Below, piece after piece: positions 23,921-35,108 of a stretch of DNA of 64,000 nt. Position numbers and translations under genes: made by a program. Every line of letters starts with the position of its first letter. The first letter of the stretch is position 1. Below the pieces are notes generated by a model. That model saw only the letters and a list, made by a program, of their open reading frames with translations, made no database searches and was not told the DNA's origin. Source of the stretch: Hydrangea macrophylla (lineage: Eukaryota > Streptophyta > Magnoliopsida > Cornales > Hydrangeaceae); contig CM066998.1 in assembly GCA_033977485.1 (NCBI GenBank), positions 31,001,501 to 31,065,500 on the forward strand. The letters run 5' to 3'.

Positions 23921-24438
23921 CCATCACTCTCATTCAAAATGTGCCGTGTTCATCATTCTCATTCAAAATCTTGGGCTTCTATTAATGGGGCTCCCATGTT
24001 CATCGCTTGACATCTCGGGATTTCATCACTTGACGTCTCTTGACTTCTGTGTCCGTCTCTTAATTTTCAGGGCTTCCGTGTCCGTCGGTTAACTATCAAA
24101 CGGCATCTCCGAATATAGTCCTCCGGGACCCTACATCCAATTACATTCGCTTACGAAGCACACTTTCCAAAATTCAGAAGTTTGCTCCGAGACCCAGGGT
24201 CTTCACACCTTGGTATCCCTATTCGGGTCAATAACTGCATCATAGTTAGAAACACTAGCACGACACAAGTCCACTCGGAGTGGTACACCCCACAACACCA
24301 GCTCATACTAGGATCAGAACACCAGGCATGATAGGACTCATGACACAATTCATATCACATCCATGCATTGCATATCATCCTCATAGCATAGCATCTGCCT
24401 GTCTCATTGTGCATGTGTGATTTGCTCCTTTGTGCCCT

Positions 24439-24480
24439 GAACTACGTCCTGGTCTGATTCCCCTTGGGATACGTAGGCAG
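24439..24480 (+). repeat. Third copy of the GGGATACGTAGGCA module
   Basis: Reads GAACTACGTCCTGGTCTGAT then TTGGGATACGTAGGCA. It matches 21696-21737 and 21799-21841 but lies 2.6 kb away beyond the 94-bp array. Confidence 0.8.
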
Positions 24481-25269
24481 CTCACGCAGAGTACGACCAG
24501 CACTAGCCTCAGCATCATTGCATCTTTTGCAACGCTTTTTATCCTAAATCTATAGCCTCCAAAAGACCTGTCTCTTCAAAACTTTGGCACTCGCTTGCGA
24601 CATGCGTTGTGGCACGACTAAAAAGTTGTGCGCTCTTGTGTGCAATACCCAAGTGTAGGTAGACGTGCAAGTAGTAACTGGATTAAGTCCAGGTCGATCC
24701 CACAGGGAAGGTGTTGAATTAAACTACCTAGATTAGACTCTAAAGAGAAAACAAAAATCAATATTTAAAACGAAGTGTAGAACACAAAGTTCCACAGCTA
24801 ACAACTACTAGAATTTAAAGACAACTAAATTAACTTAACTAACGATTAACTAACTAAGCAAGATTCTAAACAAAACGGTTCTCCTTAATAAAAGAAAGTG
24901 TTGGGATCACGCGAATCCACCGTGACCTAACCTTCTACCATGCAATTGCAATTAAGCTCAAAGGAGTACACCTACTACAGTATTCTGTACTTCTCTAAAG
25001 ATATAGAATCAATAGCCCTTTCATGACCGGGACTACATCATCTCAATTAAGTTTGAAATACATGAAAACGGTTTAATCCAATAGTTAAGACTCGCACCTA
25101 CAATGGTGTTAGCATTGAGGGTGGTTTGCGAAATATATTGAAAGAAAATGCCTTAAGGCCTTAAGTTTAAAGACTGTTTTGACAAACTGAGCATTTGGGG
25201 ACAGTTTGATAACAAATCCTTAAAACAGAAAGTCTTAGAATACTGTTTTGGGTGTTCTCAAGAATCAGA

Positions 25270-25400
25270 ATCCTCGATCGATCGACGCGCTTTCGATCGA
25301 TCGAATATCTTCATCTCTCGATCGATCGATATTTACTCGATCGCTCGACTAAGTCACTGTCTCGATCGATCGACATACTTTCGATCGATCGAACACAGGA
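25270..25400. repeat. CGATCGATCG palindrome array, block 1
   Basis: Six or more copies of TCGATCGATCGA, or the variant CGATCGCTCGA, within 125 bp. Confidence 0.9.
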
Positions 25401-25884
25401 ATAAAAATACTGCATGGCAGAGGCCTAAAATCACGATTTCATCGCGATTTCCCAACCCTAGGACTACTCAGACATTGTCTGGAGTACCACAGATTGATAT
25501 TTAACGTAAAGGTTCATTAAAACTATGTTTGTTTGAAAGTTTTGCATTAAAACTATAAAACTAGTGATTGTAATCTAACTAACATAAAACACTACGAGAT
25601 TAACAAGTAAATTACGATTAACTAAGTGCAGAAAACAGATAAACAATAAATCAAAAACCTGGAATGAAGATAAACTTGTATTAACTAAAGAAATCCGGTT
25701 CACAATGATAAATCCTCAATGAAACCTACAAAAACCAAGGAAAAACTCTCTCTTCTCTATCTAAAACTGATAAAACAAAGTTGGGCGTCCCTTTTGGACG
25801 TATACAATATGAATATATATAGTAAACCTAAGAGCTAGGGTTTAAAACCCGCAACTGCTGCATGCGCGTATAATCTGATAAAAG

Positions 25885-26006
25885 GCACTTTCGATCGATC
25901 GAAACTTTCTCGATCGATTGAACATCTTGAAATTTCGATCGCTTTAACTTCCTTCGATCGATCGAAACTTCGATCGCTCGAACTATGTCGATCGCTCGAA
26001 CTCTGC
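25885..26006. repeat. CGATCGATCG palindrome array, block 2
   Basis: Six further copies of TTCGATCGATCGAA-like motifs or CGATCGCTCGAA variants, about 500 bp from block 1. Confidence 0.9.
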
Positions 26007-26274
26007 AATTCTTCTTTAGTCTTCCTTCTTTGAAACAAAGCATCTCCTTTTTATCAAATCTTTCAGTCTTTTATACAGCAGCATTAACCTGCACAAATAG
26101 TAGCTAAAACAATACAACTTATCATAGATTAATCATATTGTCTAAAACTAGCATTGTAATGCAAATTGCAGATAAAACGGGAAGTTGTGATCAAAACTAA
26201 TGCAATTCTTTCTTTTAGCGCGGTTGTATTTTACAAATACCCCCGCTTTGCACGTTGCCTCGCAAGTTCATGCC

Positions 26275-26288
26275 AAAGAGGGGCAAAC
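26275..26288 (+). other. Polypurine tract of the Ogre-like element
   Basis: AAAGAGGGGCAAAC directly abuts the TGTAGACACC start of the 3' LTR, the usual site of plus-strand priming. Confidence 0.75.
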
Positions 26289-29200
26289 TGTAGACACCAC
26301 ATTTTGTCGGCTATCAGATTTAGGAGACCCATAGCTTGGTGGTTCACAATGATCGTAAGAGACTCAAAAGGACTCTCGGAAGTCAGGTCTATCTCTCAGA
26401 ATGCTCAGAATGACCAAAATGCCCCTGAAAGCCCGAAGACTCCCATATTTGGTCCCAAAGTTCTGAAAACATGCTACGTCGTAAGAAAAGTGATAAAATG
26501 AGTTTTTAAGAAAAATCGGATGAAATCGTCAGCTCCTAGAGACTCCCGGAAGTCCCGGAAGTTCTCGGAAAGTCCCCGTTGACCGGTTTGACCAAGGTTT
26601 GACTAGGTTTGACCAGGTTTGACCAAGTTTGACCAAAATCGTCCGAATTCACCAAAATCATTCTAAATCATAAAAAATGTGTTAAAACAAGTTCCAAAAG
26701 AAAATCGAGCGAAAACATCAGCTCCCGGGAACTCCCGGAGGTTTCCAGAACTTCCCGGGAATCCCAGGTTTGACCAGTTTGACCGGAATTTGACTTTAGA
26801 ACCGGGGCACCGTGACAATTTTCAAATATTTTTCATGGATACTAGAGGTCAACAGCTTTCCGACGGTATATCGCACATAATTTTCGGATTTAAAACGAGT
26901 TTATTATGAATTTCCAAAGGCGAAAAAGGCGATCAAATCGGCTTTTATCGCGAATACCGTAAAACTTTTCAAAGTGACCTATCCCCGAACTATTTTTTAT
27001 GTAGATTAGACTCCATTACCTTTCCAACGGTATATCACAACCTCAATTTGGAGTTCGTATGCATTTTCTGTGAATTTCGGACGAAATAGGGCCTTTTCGC
27101 GAATACCGGAACCTCTGGGGGCCTAAACGTAATTTTCTGGGCTTCAGAGGAGCACTGCCGCCGCGGCACTGGCCCAGTGCCGCCGCGGCACTCAATCCTC
27201 GCAGAGTCCATTTTTGTAATTTTTTTGGGGGTCCAATTTGATTAATTGAAAGCCAAAACGACATAGTTTTATGTTCACAGTTGTTTGGGACCAATGGGAG
27301 TACTTCTAAAACCCCAAAACCACCCCAAATTGGCCTATTTAAACCCTCCATTGCTCTTCATTTTGGGGGGGGGGGGGGCAAGTGCAAAGCTTGAAAAGTT
27401 GTAGAGAAGAAGAGAGATAGAGATAGGTTTAGAAGAGAGAAAGGGAGCTTCTCCCATTGATTTTCCATAAGAAAGTGAGTTTTATTCTTGTTTTCTTCCA
27501 TCATCCTTCTATATACTTCACATTCAAAGTCCACTCCAACCCTCATTCTTGAGCATTCATGAGATAGGAAGCTACTTCCATGTCCAAATGTCAAAATCTA
27601 TGAGTGAAACACCAAGCTACAAGTCCAAAATCACATTGATTATCATCTATTGATTGATATTTACTTGTTTTGATTATATATATGTTCATCTCTCCTTATC
27701 TCATTTCTTGTTCTTTTCTTTATTTACTTACTAGTTCATCATCATCTAAGTGATGACATGAAGTTTGGGGTGAGTGAATCCTTATGGATAGTAGCTCTTG
27801 ACCTCAAAAACATGTTTGATAGATGATGATCATAACCTCAATACTTCCAAGGTATTCTTGAAATGTATTGAAGTTATGTTCAAAAATAAAAATAAATCTC
27901 TCCAACAATCTTGGAGGTTCTTGATGATGAGTTTAATGTTGACATTTTAAGTGGCTATAATCCTTATTGAGTATTGAAAATGTGCTTTCAAAACATCTAT
28001 TTCAAAACCCCTCTCAATCCCTCTCATTTGGTTTCAAGAAACAAAACTTTGTTTTCTCCAAAATCTTCAAAACAATGAGTCAAAACAGTGAGTGAGTTGA
28101 GTTCAAAGATTTCTCTAGAACTCAATACTCAACATATGGATGCAAGGCCACTTGGAAAGTCTTCCTAACTCATTGGAGAACACCCATGATTTTTGGTTTG
28201 ACTTGGAAGTACTTGGAAATGGTCCATTTGGATCCCAATATTCCTCCCAAACATTCTGATTTTGCTGTCACAGCAGATAGGTCCACTTCCAATCTCTTTT
28301 ACAGAAAACTTTTCCAAAAGGGGTGGTCCTAACTTATTTTTCCCTTAAACTTCAATGTCTTAGGGAACTTTCTGTATAAAATGGGCCCTTAGATCATTCG
28401 TTTTCATTTTCTAATATTTTCTAACATTTCAGTCGACAGTACGGACTCTGTTTCTGAGTGACCTGTGTTGTTTATATGTTTTCTCTCAATCTGTGATAGC
28501 TATTCAAGATTGGCCTTTTGGGTTGTGTTCTAGACACAATAAGGAACATCTCCATAAAAAATCATGCATTGAAAACATTCCTAACCCCTCTTTTCAATTT
28601 CCAAAAGATGATGCTACTGTTCTGTCCACTATTCACAGCAAGCACATTTTAACTTTCATTCTTTGATTTGATGCTTATATGCATTCCAAATTAGTTCATA
28701 TCTTAGGAAGTAGTTCATACTACATTTGTACATATCCCATATTGATTTCATCCGTCCATTCATACACATTTTAGACTTCTAAGTCATTCTAGAAATCCAT
28801 GTACACAAAACACACTACAACCTTTGCACATTTTAGATACATACATCGCATTCATGCAAGATTTGGGGTTTTTGTAACTCTTAATCTAAGAAGATTATAA
28901 AGAATGATCATGATCACACGTTCATGCTCCCCTCGACCTAATCATCCTTTCTCATCCGTCCCGGGGATTGAGAGATCTTCTATTCTCAAAGATTAACATG
29001 CATCATCCTAGCTTGCTAAGCATCCTTGTTTTCTTTGACTATTTGTTTCAAGAACAATTCATGTCCCCCTTTAGATTAGGAAGTCTTGATTATTTGATAC
29101 ATGATTAGACTATTTTTCCTAGGTTTATTTGTGTGATCTTTCACTTCGCATTGTGTGATATTTGGCTTAGATCTTATGAATGATATCTTATCTTTAGATC

Positions 29201-29572
29201 TTCCATTTCAAGTTTCTTATGTGATGTAATATACTATCATAGTATTAATTGCCGAACCATACATAGTATAAGATGATTATTTGGATGCTAATTGAGGCCC
29301 GTCGAAAGACGGGGCGAGTTGAGGGTGTTTTAGTCGCGACAAAGGCTCCTTCCTCTCTCGTACCAAAATCCCGAACCAAGTTCTTTGGTTATGAAGGGCC
29401 GGTGCCCTTTATCCATTTGGGTGAGTCAAAATTAGGTTTCTTGGTTCCTTAAAGACCAAGTGACGACTCTGTATCTGTTTTCAACAGACCATTTTCTTTT
29501 CTTTGATCCAAGTCAAATTCCTTTTCAAAACAATCTCGAACAAGAGAAGTGGTCCGATTCCGCGTGTCCACA
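26289..29572 (+). repeat. 3' LTR of the Ogre-like element
   Basis: Near-identical to 14524-17807 and also 3284 bp. Visible differences include a 14-G run (27365-27378) against 26 G in the other LTR, and an extra TTTGACCAGG unit near 26605. It ends GTGTCCACA before CCTTG. Confidence 0.95.
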
Positions 29573-29577
29573 CCTTG

Positions 29578-30511
29578 AACATAGTTAAACACAATGATTC
29601 TTTAGTGTAGAAAACTTACCTTAGCAAGATCTACCCAAATTCAACCAAGTAGATGCTGAATTTCACTAAATTAAAGCTCAATTTCTATCCCAAAGTGAAT
29701 CCTACATAGTTTGGTACAACAAATATCGTCTATCAAGAACGGTTGCCGAAAAAAATGTTGCCGAAAAAAAAACAAGTTATGTGCATGTGATCCTCTTACC
29801 TCCACGAGTCCAAAAGCGGTCTCGGATCGTAAATCCGGCGTCGAACAACGAAGGAATGGCGAGAAAACGGTGTCGGCGATTGTTCCGTCTTTCTCTCTCG
29901 AGCTCTCTCCTTTCTTTTCCTTAAATTTGCTGAATTTTCTGTAAATGGGAGACTTCTCCCTTGTTTTGACACATCCTCATGCATAAGCTTGAGGTGTCAT
30001 TACCTCATTTTTCCCTTATTTTCACTTACACCCCCGGAATTTCCTAAGTTCCTATTATGAAATCCCCCAGACATTCCATTAACTACCCAATTATCCAAAT
30101 GAGTATTTATCTAAGTTCCGTATGGGTTCCAATGTGGGTCTCAAATATTTTGTGAAGTTGCTATCGCTCCTACTAATTATGAATCCTTTTCAATTATACC
30201 CTTATCTGGGTGTCCAAATTAATGTTAACGCATAACAATATAATATGGAAGCAATGTAGCAAATATCCATGTAATCATATAAAATGCACTGAACAGATAA
30301 AAATGCACACTTATTTTATCCGGGCCCTTCATTGGGTCCCACTTCATTACCTGTCCTACCTCACTGGGGACTTTTCCAAATGGTGTCCTTCTTTGAACAC
30401 TTTTCATACGGGCGAGTCTATGCCTCCCCTTAATCCATTTTATACACTAATTATATTAATTAATGCATATTAACATGATAATTAACCCGTTCTCCGAGTA
30501 CGGGTGTTACA
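29578..30511 (-). mobile_element. Right remnant of the older LTR
   Basis: It continues the sequence interrupted at 14523 and ends GAGTACGGGTGTTACA. It shares the ACCTCCACGAGTCC / GGATCGTAAATC block with the LTRs at 9188-11335 and 49951-60959 (about 29800 against 10660 and 60270). The matching TGTAACACC-type start was not found, so the length is unknown. Confidence 0.45.
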
Positions 30512-30512
30512 T

Positions 30513-30659
30513 AATGCTATCGTAAAAAGCTTCTCATATGAGAAAACATCTTATAGTTCTTGGATGAGAAAGCAGCCACATCCTCAAGAATCATGTGGCT
30601 GCTTTCTCACCCAAGGGCTATAAGGTGTTTTTCATATGAGAAGTTTCTTGCAATAGCAT
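30513..30659. mobile_element. Foldback MITE with a near-perfect hairpin
   Basis: Arms of about 65 bp. TGCTATCGTAAAAAGCTTCT is matched inversely by AGTTTCTTGCAATAGCA, and the centre is AGAAAGCAGCCACAT / ATGTGGCTGCTTTCT with an 11-nt loop. Confidence 0.75.
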
Positions 30660-30669
30660 CACCAATTTT

Positions 30670-30801
30670 GTATCCCAAATGTGATTTCCAACACATGTGG
30701 TAGTGGAACTACCTTCAATAATGATGGGACCAATTCAATATCCTCCAGTGAAAATCGAATAGACCCACTATCACATGTGTTAGGAACTGCATTTGGAATA
30801 C
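30670..30801. mobile_element. Second foldback hairpin
   Basis: GTATCCCAAATGTGATTTCC and AACACATGTGGTAGTGG are matched inversely by CCACTATCACATGTGTTAGG and GCATTTGGAATAC. It lies only 10 bp from the previous hairpin. Confidence 0.65.
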
Positions 30802-30847
30802 TAAGTGGGAAGCATGACACTACTCATTAGCAGAAGTAAACCATTAA

Positions 30848-31195
30848 GGCTCTGTTTGGTTCACTAGTAGAAGTAAGACAATGTTCATGGATTTCGTGAG
30901 AAAAAGAGAAAGGATAACAGAAAAGAAAACTAATTCCCTCACTCTTTTTTGTTTTTGTCTTTTTGTTTTTTTTTTGTTTTTTTTTGTTTTTTTTTTGTAT
31001 TTTCATTCATACTTAAATAACATTAAAATTTTCATTAAAAAATTAAGATATACTGCAATATATGGAAAGAAAAAGAAAAAGAAAAAGAAAAAAGGAAAGA
31101 AACTAACGCACAAAGTCTAAGAATTGGACAAAACTTATATTCTCATTCATGTTTCTTTTCTTTTCCCTCACTAAATCCAAGAATTAGACAAAGCC
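30848..31195. mobile_element. Harbinger-like MITE, GGCTCTGTTTGG family
   Basis: The left end is GGCTCTGTTTGGTTCAC after TAA and the right end GAATTAGACAAAGCC before TAA. T-runs and GAAAAAGAAAAAG runs fill the centre. Same family as 42807-43092. Confidence 0.6.
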
Positions 31196-31389
31196 TAAAT
31201 TCCCATTAGGATGCAAAAGTGGTCATAGTTCTATAGCTCGTGGTGCATTCAAACGTTACAAATATTAAGCTCATGCACACACTGCCATTGGGTGAGACAG
31301 GCTGATTCTCCAAGCCCTCACCTTGAGAGGCAGCTTGGTGCATATGTAGACTATGTAGCATAGGTATTAGGCCCCTTTACCTGTACTAG

Positions 31390-31800
31390 ATATGTATCGG
31401 ACACCGACACTCCAAAAACGTGTCCACTTATTTTTGCCTTCTTTTTAGGATTGTGATTTTTTGCCCTTTTAGGATGAATCATTTCTTGTCTTGTGATTTT
31501 TTATAATTTGGTAATAATATTAATAATCTAATGATGTTTAATTATAACAATCTTTTTGTAATAGTAAAACAATCTTGCGATGAATGAATTTGTAATGTTG
31601 ATCTTTAATGGTAAAACAATCTTGTTATAACACTTATGGTTCTTGTAATTTCACTATTTGGACTTGTGTTTTATTAGCATTATAAATTAAAAAATAATAA
31701 CATTTTATTCATCGTACCCTAGTCGTATCTGTACCTAACATTTTTAGAATTCATCTTAACGCGTACCTATATCGTGTCATAATCGTGTATCCGATATCCG
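31390..31800. mobile_element. Decayed hAT relative of 1825-2661
   Basis: Begins ATCGGACACCGACACTCC and ends with CGTGTATCCGATATCCGTAC, motifs shared with the subterminal parts of 1825-2661. The ends and the duplication are lost. Confidence 0.4.
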
Positions 31801-32718
31801 TACCCGTGCTACAAAGGATGTAGGCTGATGCCCCGTTTGGTAAAAACTATAATTTTGAGCTCCAATCGCTTTGTGCATTTAGCGAGAAGCTCCCCAATCG
31901 TAGCTGTTTGCCAAATGCTTTCTTGAGCAATTGGACTTCCAGTCACGATTCCAAAACTGCCTAAAAGCCCAATGATGCACTTGCACACACTCAGTTCATG
32001 GTAGTGAACAACTTCAAGCAAATGCCAACAACAAAAATAGTAGCTAGACGCAAGCACAAGCACAGAGGTTGAATATTGCATACCATAAACTTGAATAATT
32101 GAAAAATGACTAAGAGACAAGTTTGAAAATAGTAGAAAACTAATTAAATGTCCTAGTACCAAAACAATATTGTGATACCACTCATGATACCAAAACTAGT
32201 GTAACTCAGGTTTCCAAAACTGAAGATTGAATATAGGTAAGGATGATGAATACTCCCTAAGTGCTTGAGATTTGTTGAGGATCACACCTTCATATCTGAG
32301 CTGGAACCACTTCATTGCGTCATCCTTAGTAACCCTATGTTGGATTCCAACACTGGACTTGCATCTGCGGCGATGACCCACAAAGTAACCTGGGCGTTCT
32401 AGAACCACAAAGAAGTCCATCCCTTAAATACCAGTTGAGGGATCATAACTGGTAAGAGAAAATGAAGACAAACAAATAAATCAGTTACAACATGTTATAT
32501 GCAACTAATACTTCTTTTAAAAAAATAGCAGAAGGAGCAGCGTTCAAAGCCCTACATATTATCCGAACTCATTTTATAATGGATCTTAAAAGTGCATTCA
32601 TTAGCCTCACATAACTATCGATCTTCTAAACGCTTTTTAGGAAGTGAAGACTAATTATTTTGATCAAACAAGCAAGTCAAATTAATCTTCACAACATGCT
32701 TCTTGTCATACACCACGC

Positions 32719-33999
32719 CTCTGTTGTCAAAATCGTACGATACACACGATTCACAAGCTTTATGATACGAACAGTACCTATGAATCGAAAACTGCTGATA
32801 ATCGTACTCGAATCGACAAATAATCGCATGATTCAAATCGTGCATGTGATTCTGCGATTCCATCAATAGCTCATGTCTATAATGGGTTTTATTATCCCAG
32901 CCCAATCCGAAGCCCATACAGGCTTGTCTCACCATTTCGAATCCTAGAAGAGGTGATTCCATCGATAGCTCATATATTTTGTATGTATATGGGTCGTATG
33001 CCCCACTTCTGGGCAATGAAATGGTGAGACAAGCCTGTAGGGGCTTCGAATTGGGCTAGGATCAGAAAACCCATTGCTGATATAAGCTATCGATGGAATC
33101 GCAGAATCGCATGCACAATTCGAATCGTGTGACTATTTGTCGATTCGATCGATTCGAGTACGATTATAAGCAGTCTTCGATTCATAGATATTGTTCGTAT
33201 TGTAAAGCTTGTGAATATAGCACGTATCACATATCGTACGATTTTGACAACAGAGATAATAGGACTAAACTAAGGAACTTGAATGCCTACAACAAAGGAA
33301 AAGGGAAAAAAAAAAAAAGAAAAAGGCAAAGGAAAAGTAGTTATCATTGATGAAATTGAAGATGTAGATGAGAAAGAGGAAGAAAAGGAATTGGATGAGG
33401 AGATGAGTAGGCAAGATAGTGATGGTGAGATTGATGGCAACAATGATAAAGCTGACCTTAATCTCGACATTTTCAATGATTTTATTTATTTATTTATGGA
33501 AATTCAACTATTTAGTTATAATTTTGTTTCTAGATCCAACTTGGGGGCATATTTTGTGAACACTTGTTACAAACACCGTATAATTTTTTTGGTTAGTTGG
33601 GAATTGGGATATATTTTTCGCACACTTGAGAATTGCTTGAAATTTAGTAGTTGTGATTGTGAATCTTGTGATGAATGTAATGAACTAATGATGAATTAAT
33701 GATTTAATGAAGTATGTTTCATTGCATTCATCCATTTTGATCACGGTGGGATGCAAACTCACATTTTTTGCCATTAACGCACTGTCTTTCCAAAGCTTAG
33801 CCAATGTAATCATGTAATTAGATGTGTTTTATATCATTCTTTGATTGCTATTTTCTTCTATTTTTCATTCTACATAGTTTTCATTCTTGTTATAGTTTTT
33901 TTTTGTTTTTAAAATTGTTTTCGAATCTTACGATTCGCGAATCCTGATTCGATTCACTAGTGACATTTTGATTCATGATACGAATCCCGATTTGACAAC
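32719..33999. mobile_element. hAT-like element with a long internal inverted repeat
   Basis: The left end TTGTCAAAATCGTACGATA is matched inversely both at 33255 (CGTACGATTTTGACAACAGAG) and, loosely, at the right end CGATTTGACAACC (33985-33999). Between 32719-32941 and about 33017-33255 the arms pair over some 220 bp around a 75-bp loop. An acidic and lysine-rich frame at 33283-33699 may be a transposase remnant, but I could not recognise a domain. Confidence 0.55.
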
Positions 34000-34009
34000 C
34001 TTGCACCAC

Positions 34010-34553
34010 ACTAATACACCAGTAGAGAGAAACTTAAATCAGTGAATCAACATTAGACAAGATTCATATCAATTGGCATCTCAAGTAAGCTCCAAATAGC
34101 AATAACAAGTAATCCAGTAGCCGACTTATTTTAAGCAAAAGAATTCAATAACAAAAATGGCCTTGGTTCTATAAATCAAAGCTCAGAACTTAATTTATGC
34201 ACCTTGATTAATAAACATCTTAAAAAATTTACACACCATTTAGCCAACATACACACCACCAGGGATAAATACTTTTCAACATAACACAAATGCTATCCCA
34301 GAAGTCTGACCTCTCCAGCTGAAGGTGAAGTGTAAGCCCAACCTTGGTATAGGCAGATTCATGCTCTCAACCCACTAAGTTCCTCAATATAGCGTTAATA
34401 ACTTGTAACTTAAATAGAGTAGTCAAAAGAGAACAGATTAAGATGCCAACCATGAAAGGCACAAATCATACCATGACAGGAAAGGATCTGTAATCCTACC
34501 CAAAATCCAGATTCTAACAGCAAAAAATGTAAATCAACTCCTCCCCCCCCCCT

Positions 34554-34555
<2 letters not shown>
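34010..34555. other. Intron spacer without recognised feature
   Basis: AT-rich DNA inside the RPL11 relic intron. No gene or repeat pattern was recognised. Confidence 0.4.
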
Positions 34556-34606
<51 letters not shown>

Positions 34607-34613
34607 ATCTATT

Positions 34614-34644
<31 letters not shown>

Positions 34645-34680
34645 CTCACACACACACACATATACATACACATACACACA
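34556..34680. repeat. Compound (TC)n / (CA)n microsatellite
   Basis: TC repeats run from 34556 to about 34647 with a few A interruptions and then change to CA/TA repeats. Confidence 0.95.
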
Positions 34681-35041
34681 AAACTTGGACGAGATCGGTA
34701 TCAAATTTGTTCAACGATGACATTGCGACAAAGTTCTTAAATGTCCAAGAAGTAACCTATCAAAACACTATCAATCCTTATTCTAATACTTTTCTTAACA
34801 ATTTTTCAGTGGATCTTCTGACATGAATTATCTATTCTCATTATGGAAACAGAATCCAAACTTAACAACAGGATTCACAAGAATCCGTCATCTAATTCTC
34901 GATTGTTACCATCCTACGGTGTAGCCTACTCTCGACTAATAAGAATTATCAATTTCAAAAAATCAATTCAATAGAGGAAAATTAACGTGTATCCCTCTGA
35001 ACCAAGTTATTAATTATTACAATAGAGGAAAATTGACAATT

Positions 35042-35107
35042 TCTATAGCCGGGAATCGAACCAGGGTCTCTCGGGTGAGAGCCGAGTATCCTAACCGACT
35101 TAACAAT
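35042..35107 (-). pseudogene. tRNA-Glu(CTC) relic
   Basis: The minus strand carries GGTTAGGATACTCGGCTCTC and ACCCGAGAGACCCTGG, the D-arm, anticodon arm and T-arm of plant tRNA-Glu with loop CTCTCAC, giving anticodon CTC. The acceptor stem does not pair and the D-arm is shortened, so it is decayed. Confidence 0.75.
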
Positions 35108-35108
35108 T

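Larger units (their letters stand above)
24634..26230 (-). mobile_element. Candidate solo LTR inside the Ogre-like element
   Basis: The stretch resembles in layout the Athila-like LTR at 50627-51962: a GTGCAAGTAGTAAC...GGTCGATCCCACAGGGAA opening, a mid-part with GAATCCACC, and a CGATCGATCG array. Exact ends and a 5-bp duplication could not be fixed. The orientation is by analogy. Frames inside are simple-repeat artefacts. Confidence 0.45.
20531..26274 (+). other. Long non-coding interior of the Ogre-like element
   Basis: This is where pol would lie in an autonomous relative. No protease, reverse transcriptase, RNase H or integrase motif was found on either strand. Instead it holds A-rich stretches (21162-21210, 21535-21575), several tandem repeats, three copies of a GGGATACGTAGGCA motif and an inserted LTR-like block at 24634-26230. 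Confidence 0.8.
14524..29572 (+). mobile_element. Ogre/Tat-like TR-GAG retrotransposon, 15 kb
   Basis: Two 3284-bp LTRs enclose a tRNA-Arg primer site, a tandem-repeat leader, one gag gene, a 5.7 kb stretch without pol, and a purine tract. The 5-bp duplication CCTTG flanks it (14519-14523 and 29573-29577). Very long LTRs, the tRNA-Arg primer site and a CX2H..GHX4C-type gag point to the Tat/Ogre clade. Protease, reverse transcriptase and integrase are absent, so movement would need proteins from a partner. By eye the LTRs differ at roughly two dozen positions plus a few indels, which suggests a recent insertion. Confidence 0.9.

Noticed and set aside
31809..32162. 117-residue minus-strand frame next to the RPL11 exon
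   Set aside because: No family match. The sequence has MITE-like CCGTTTGGTAAAAAC features.
33283..33699. 138-residue frame with Lys/Glu-rich start
   Set aside because: Low-complexity composition, no recognisable domain and location inside a hAT-like element. Kept only as a possible transposase remnant.
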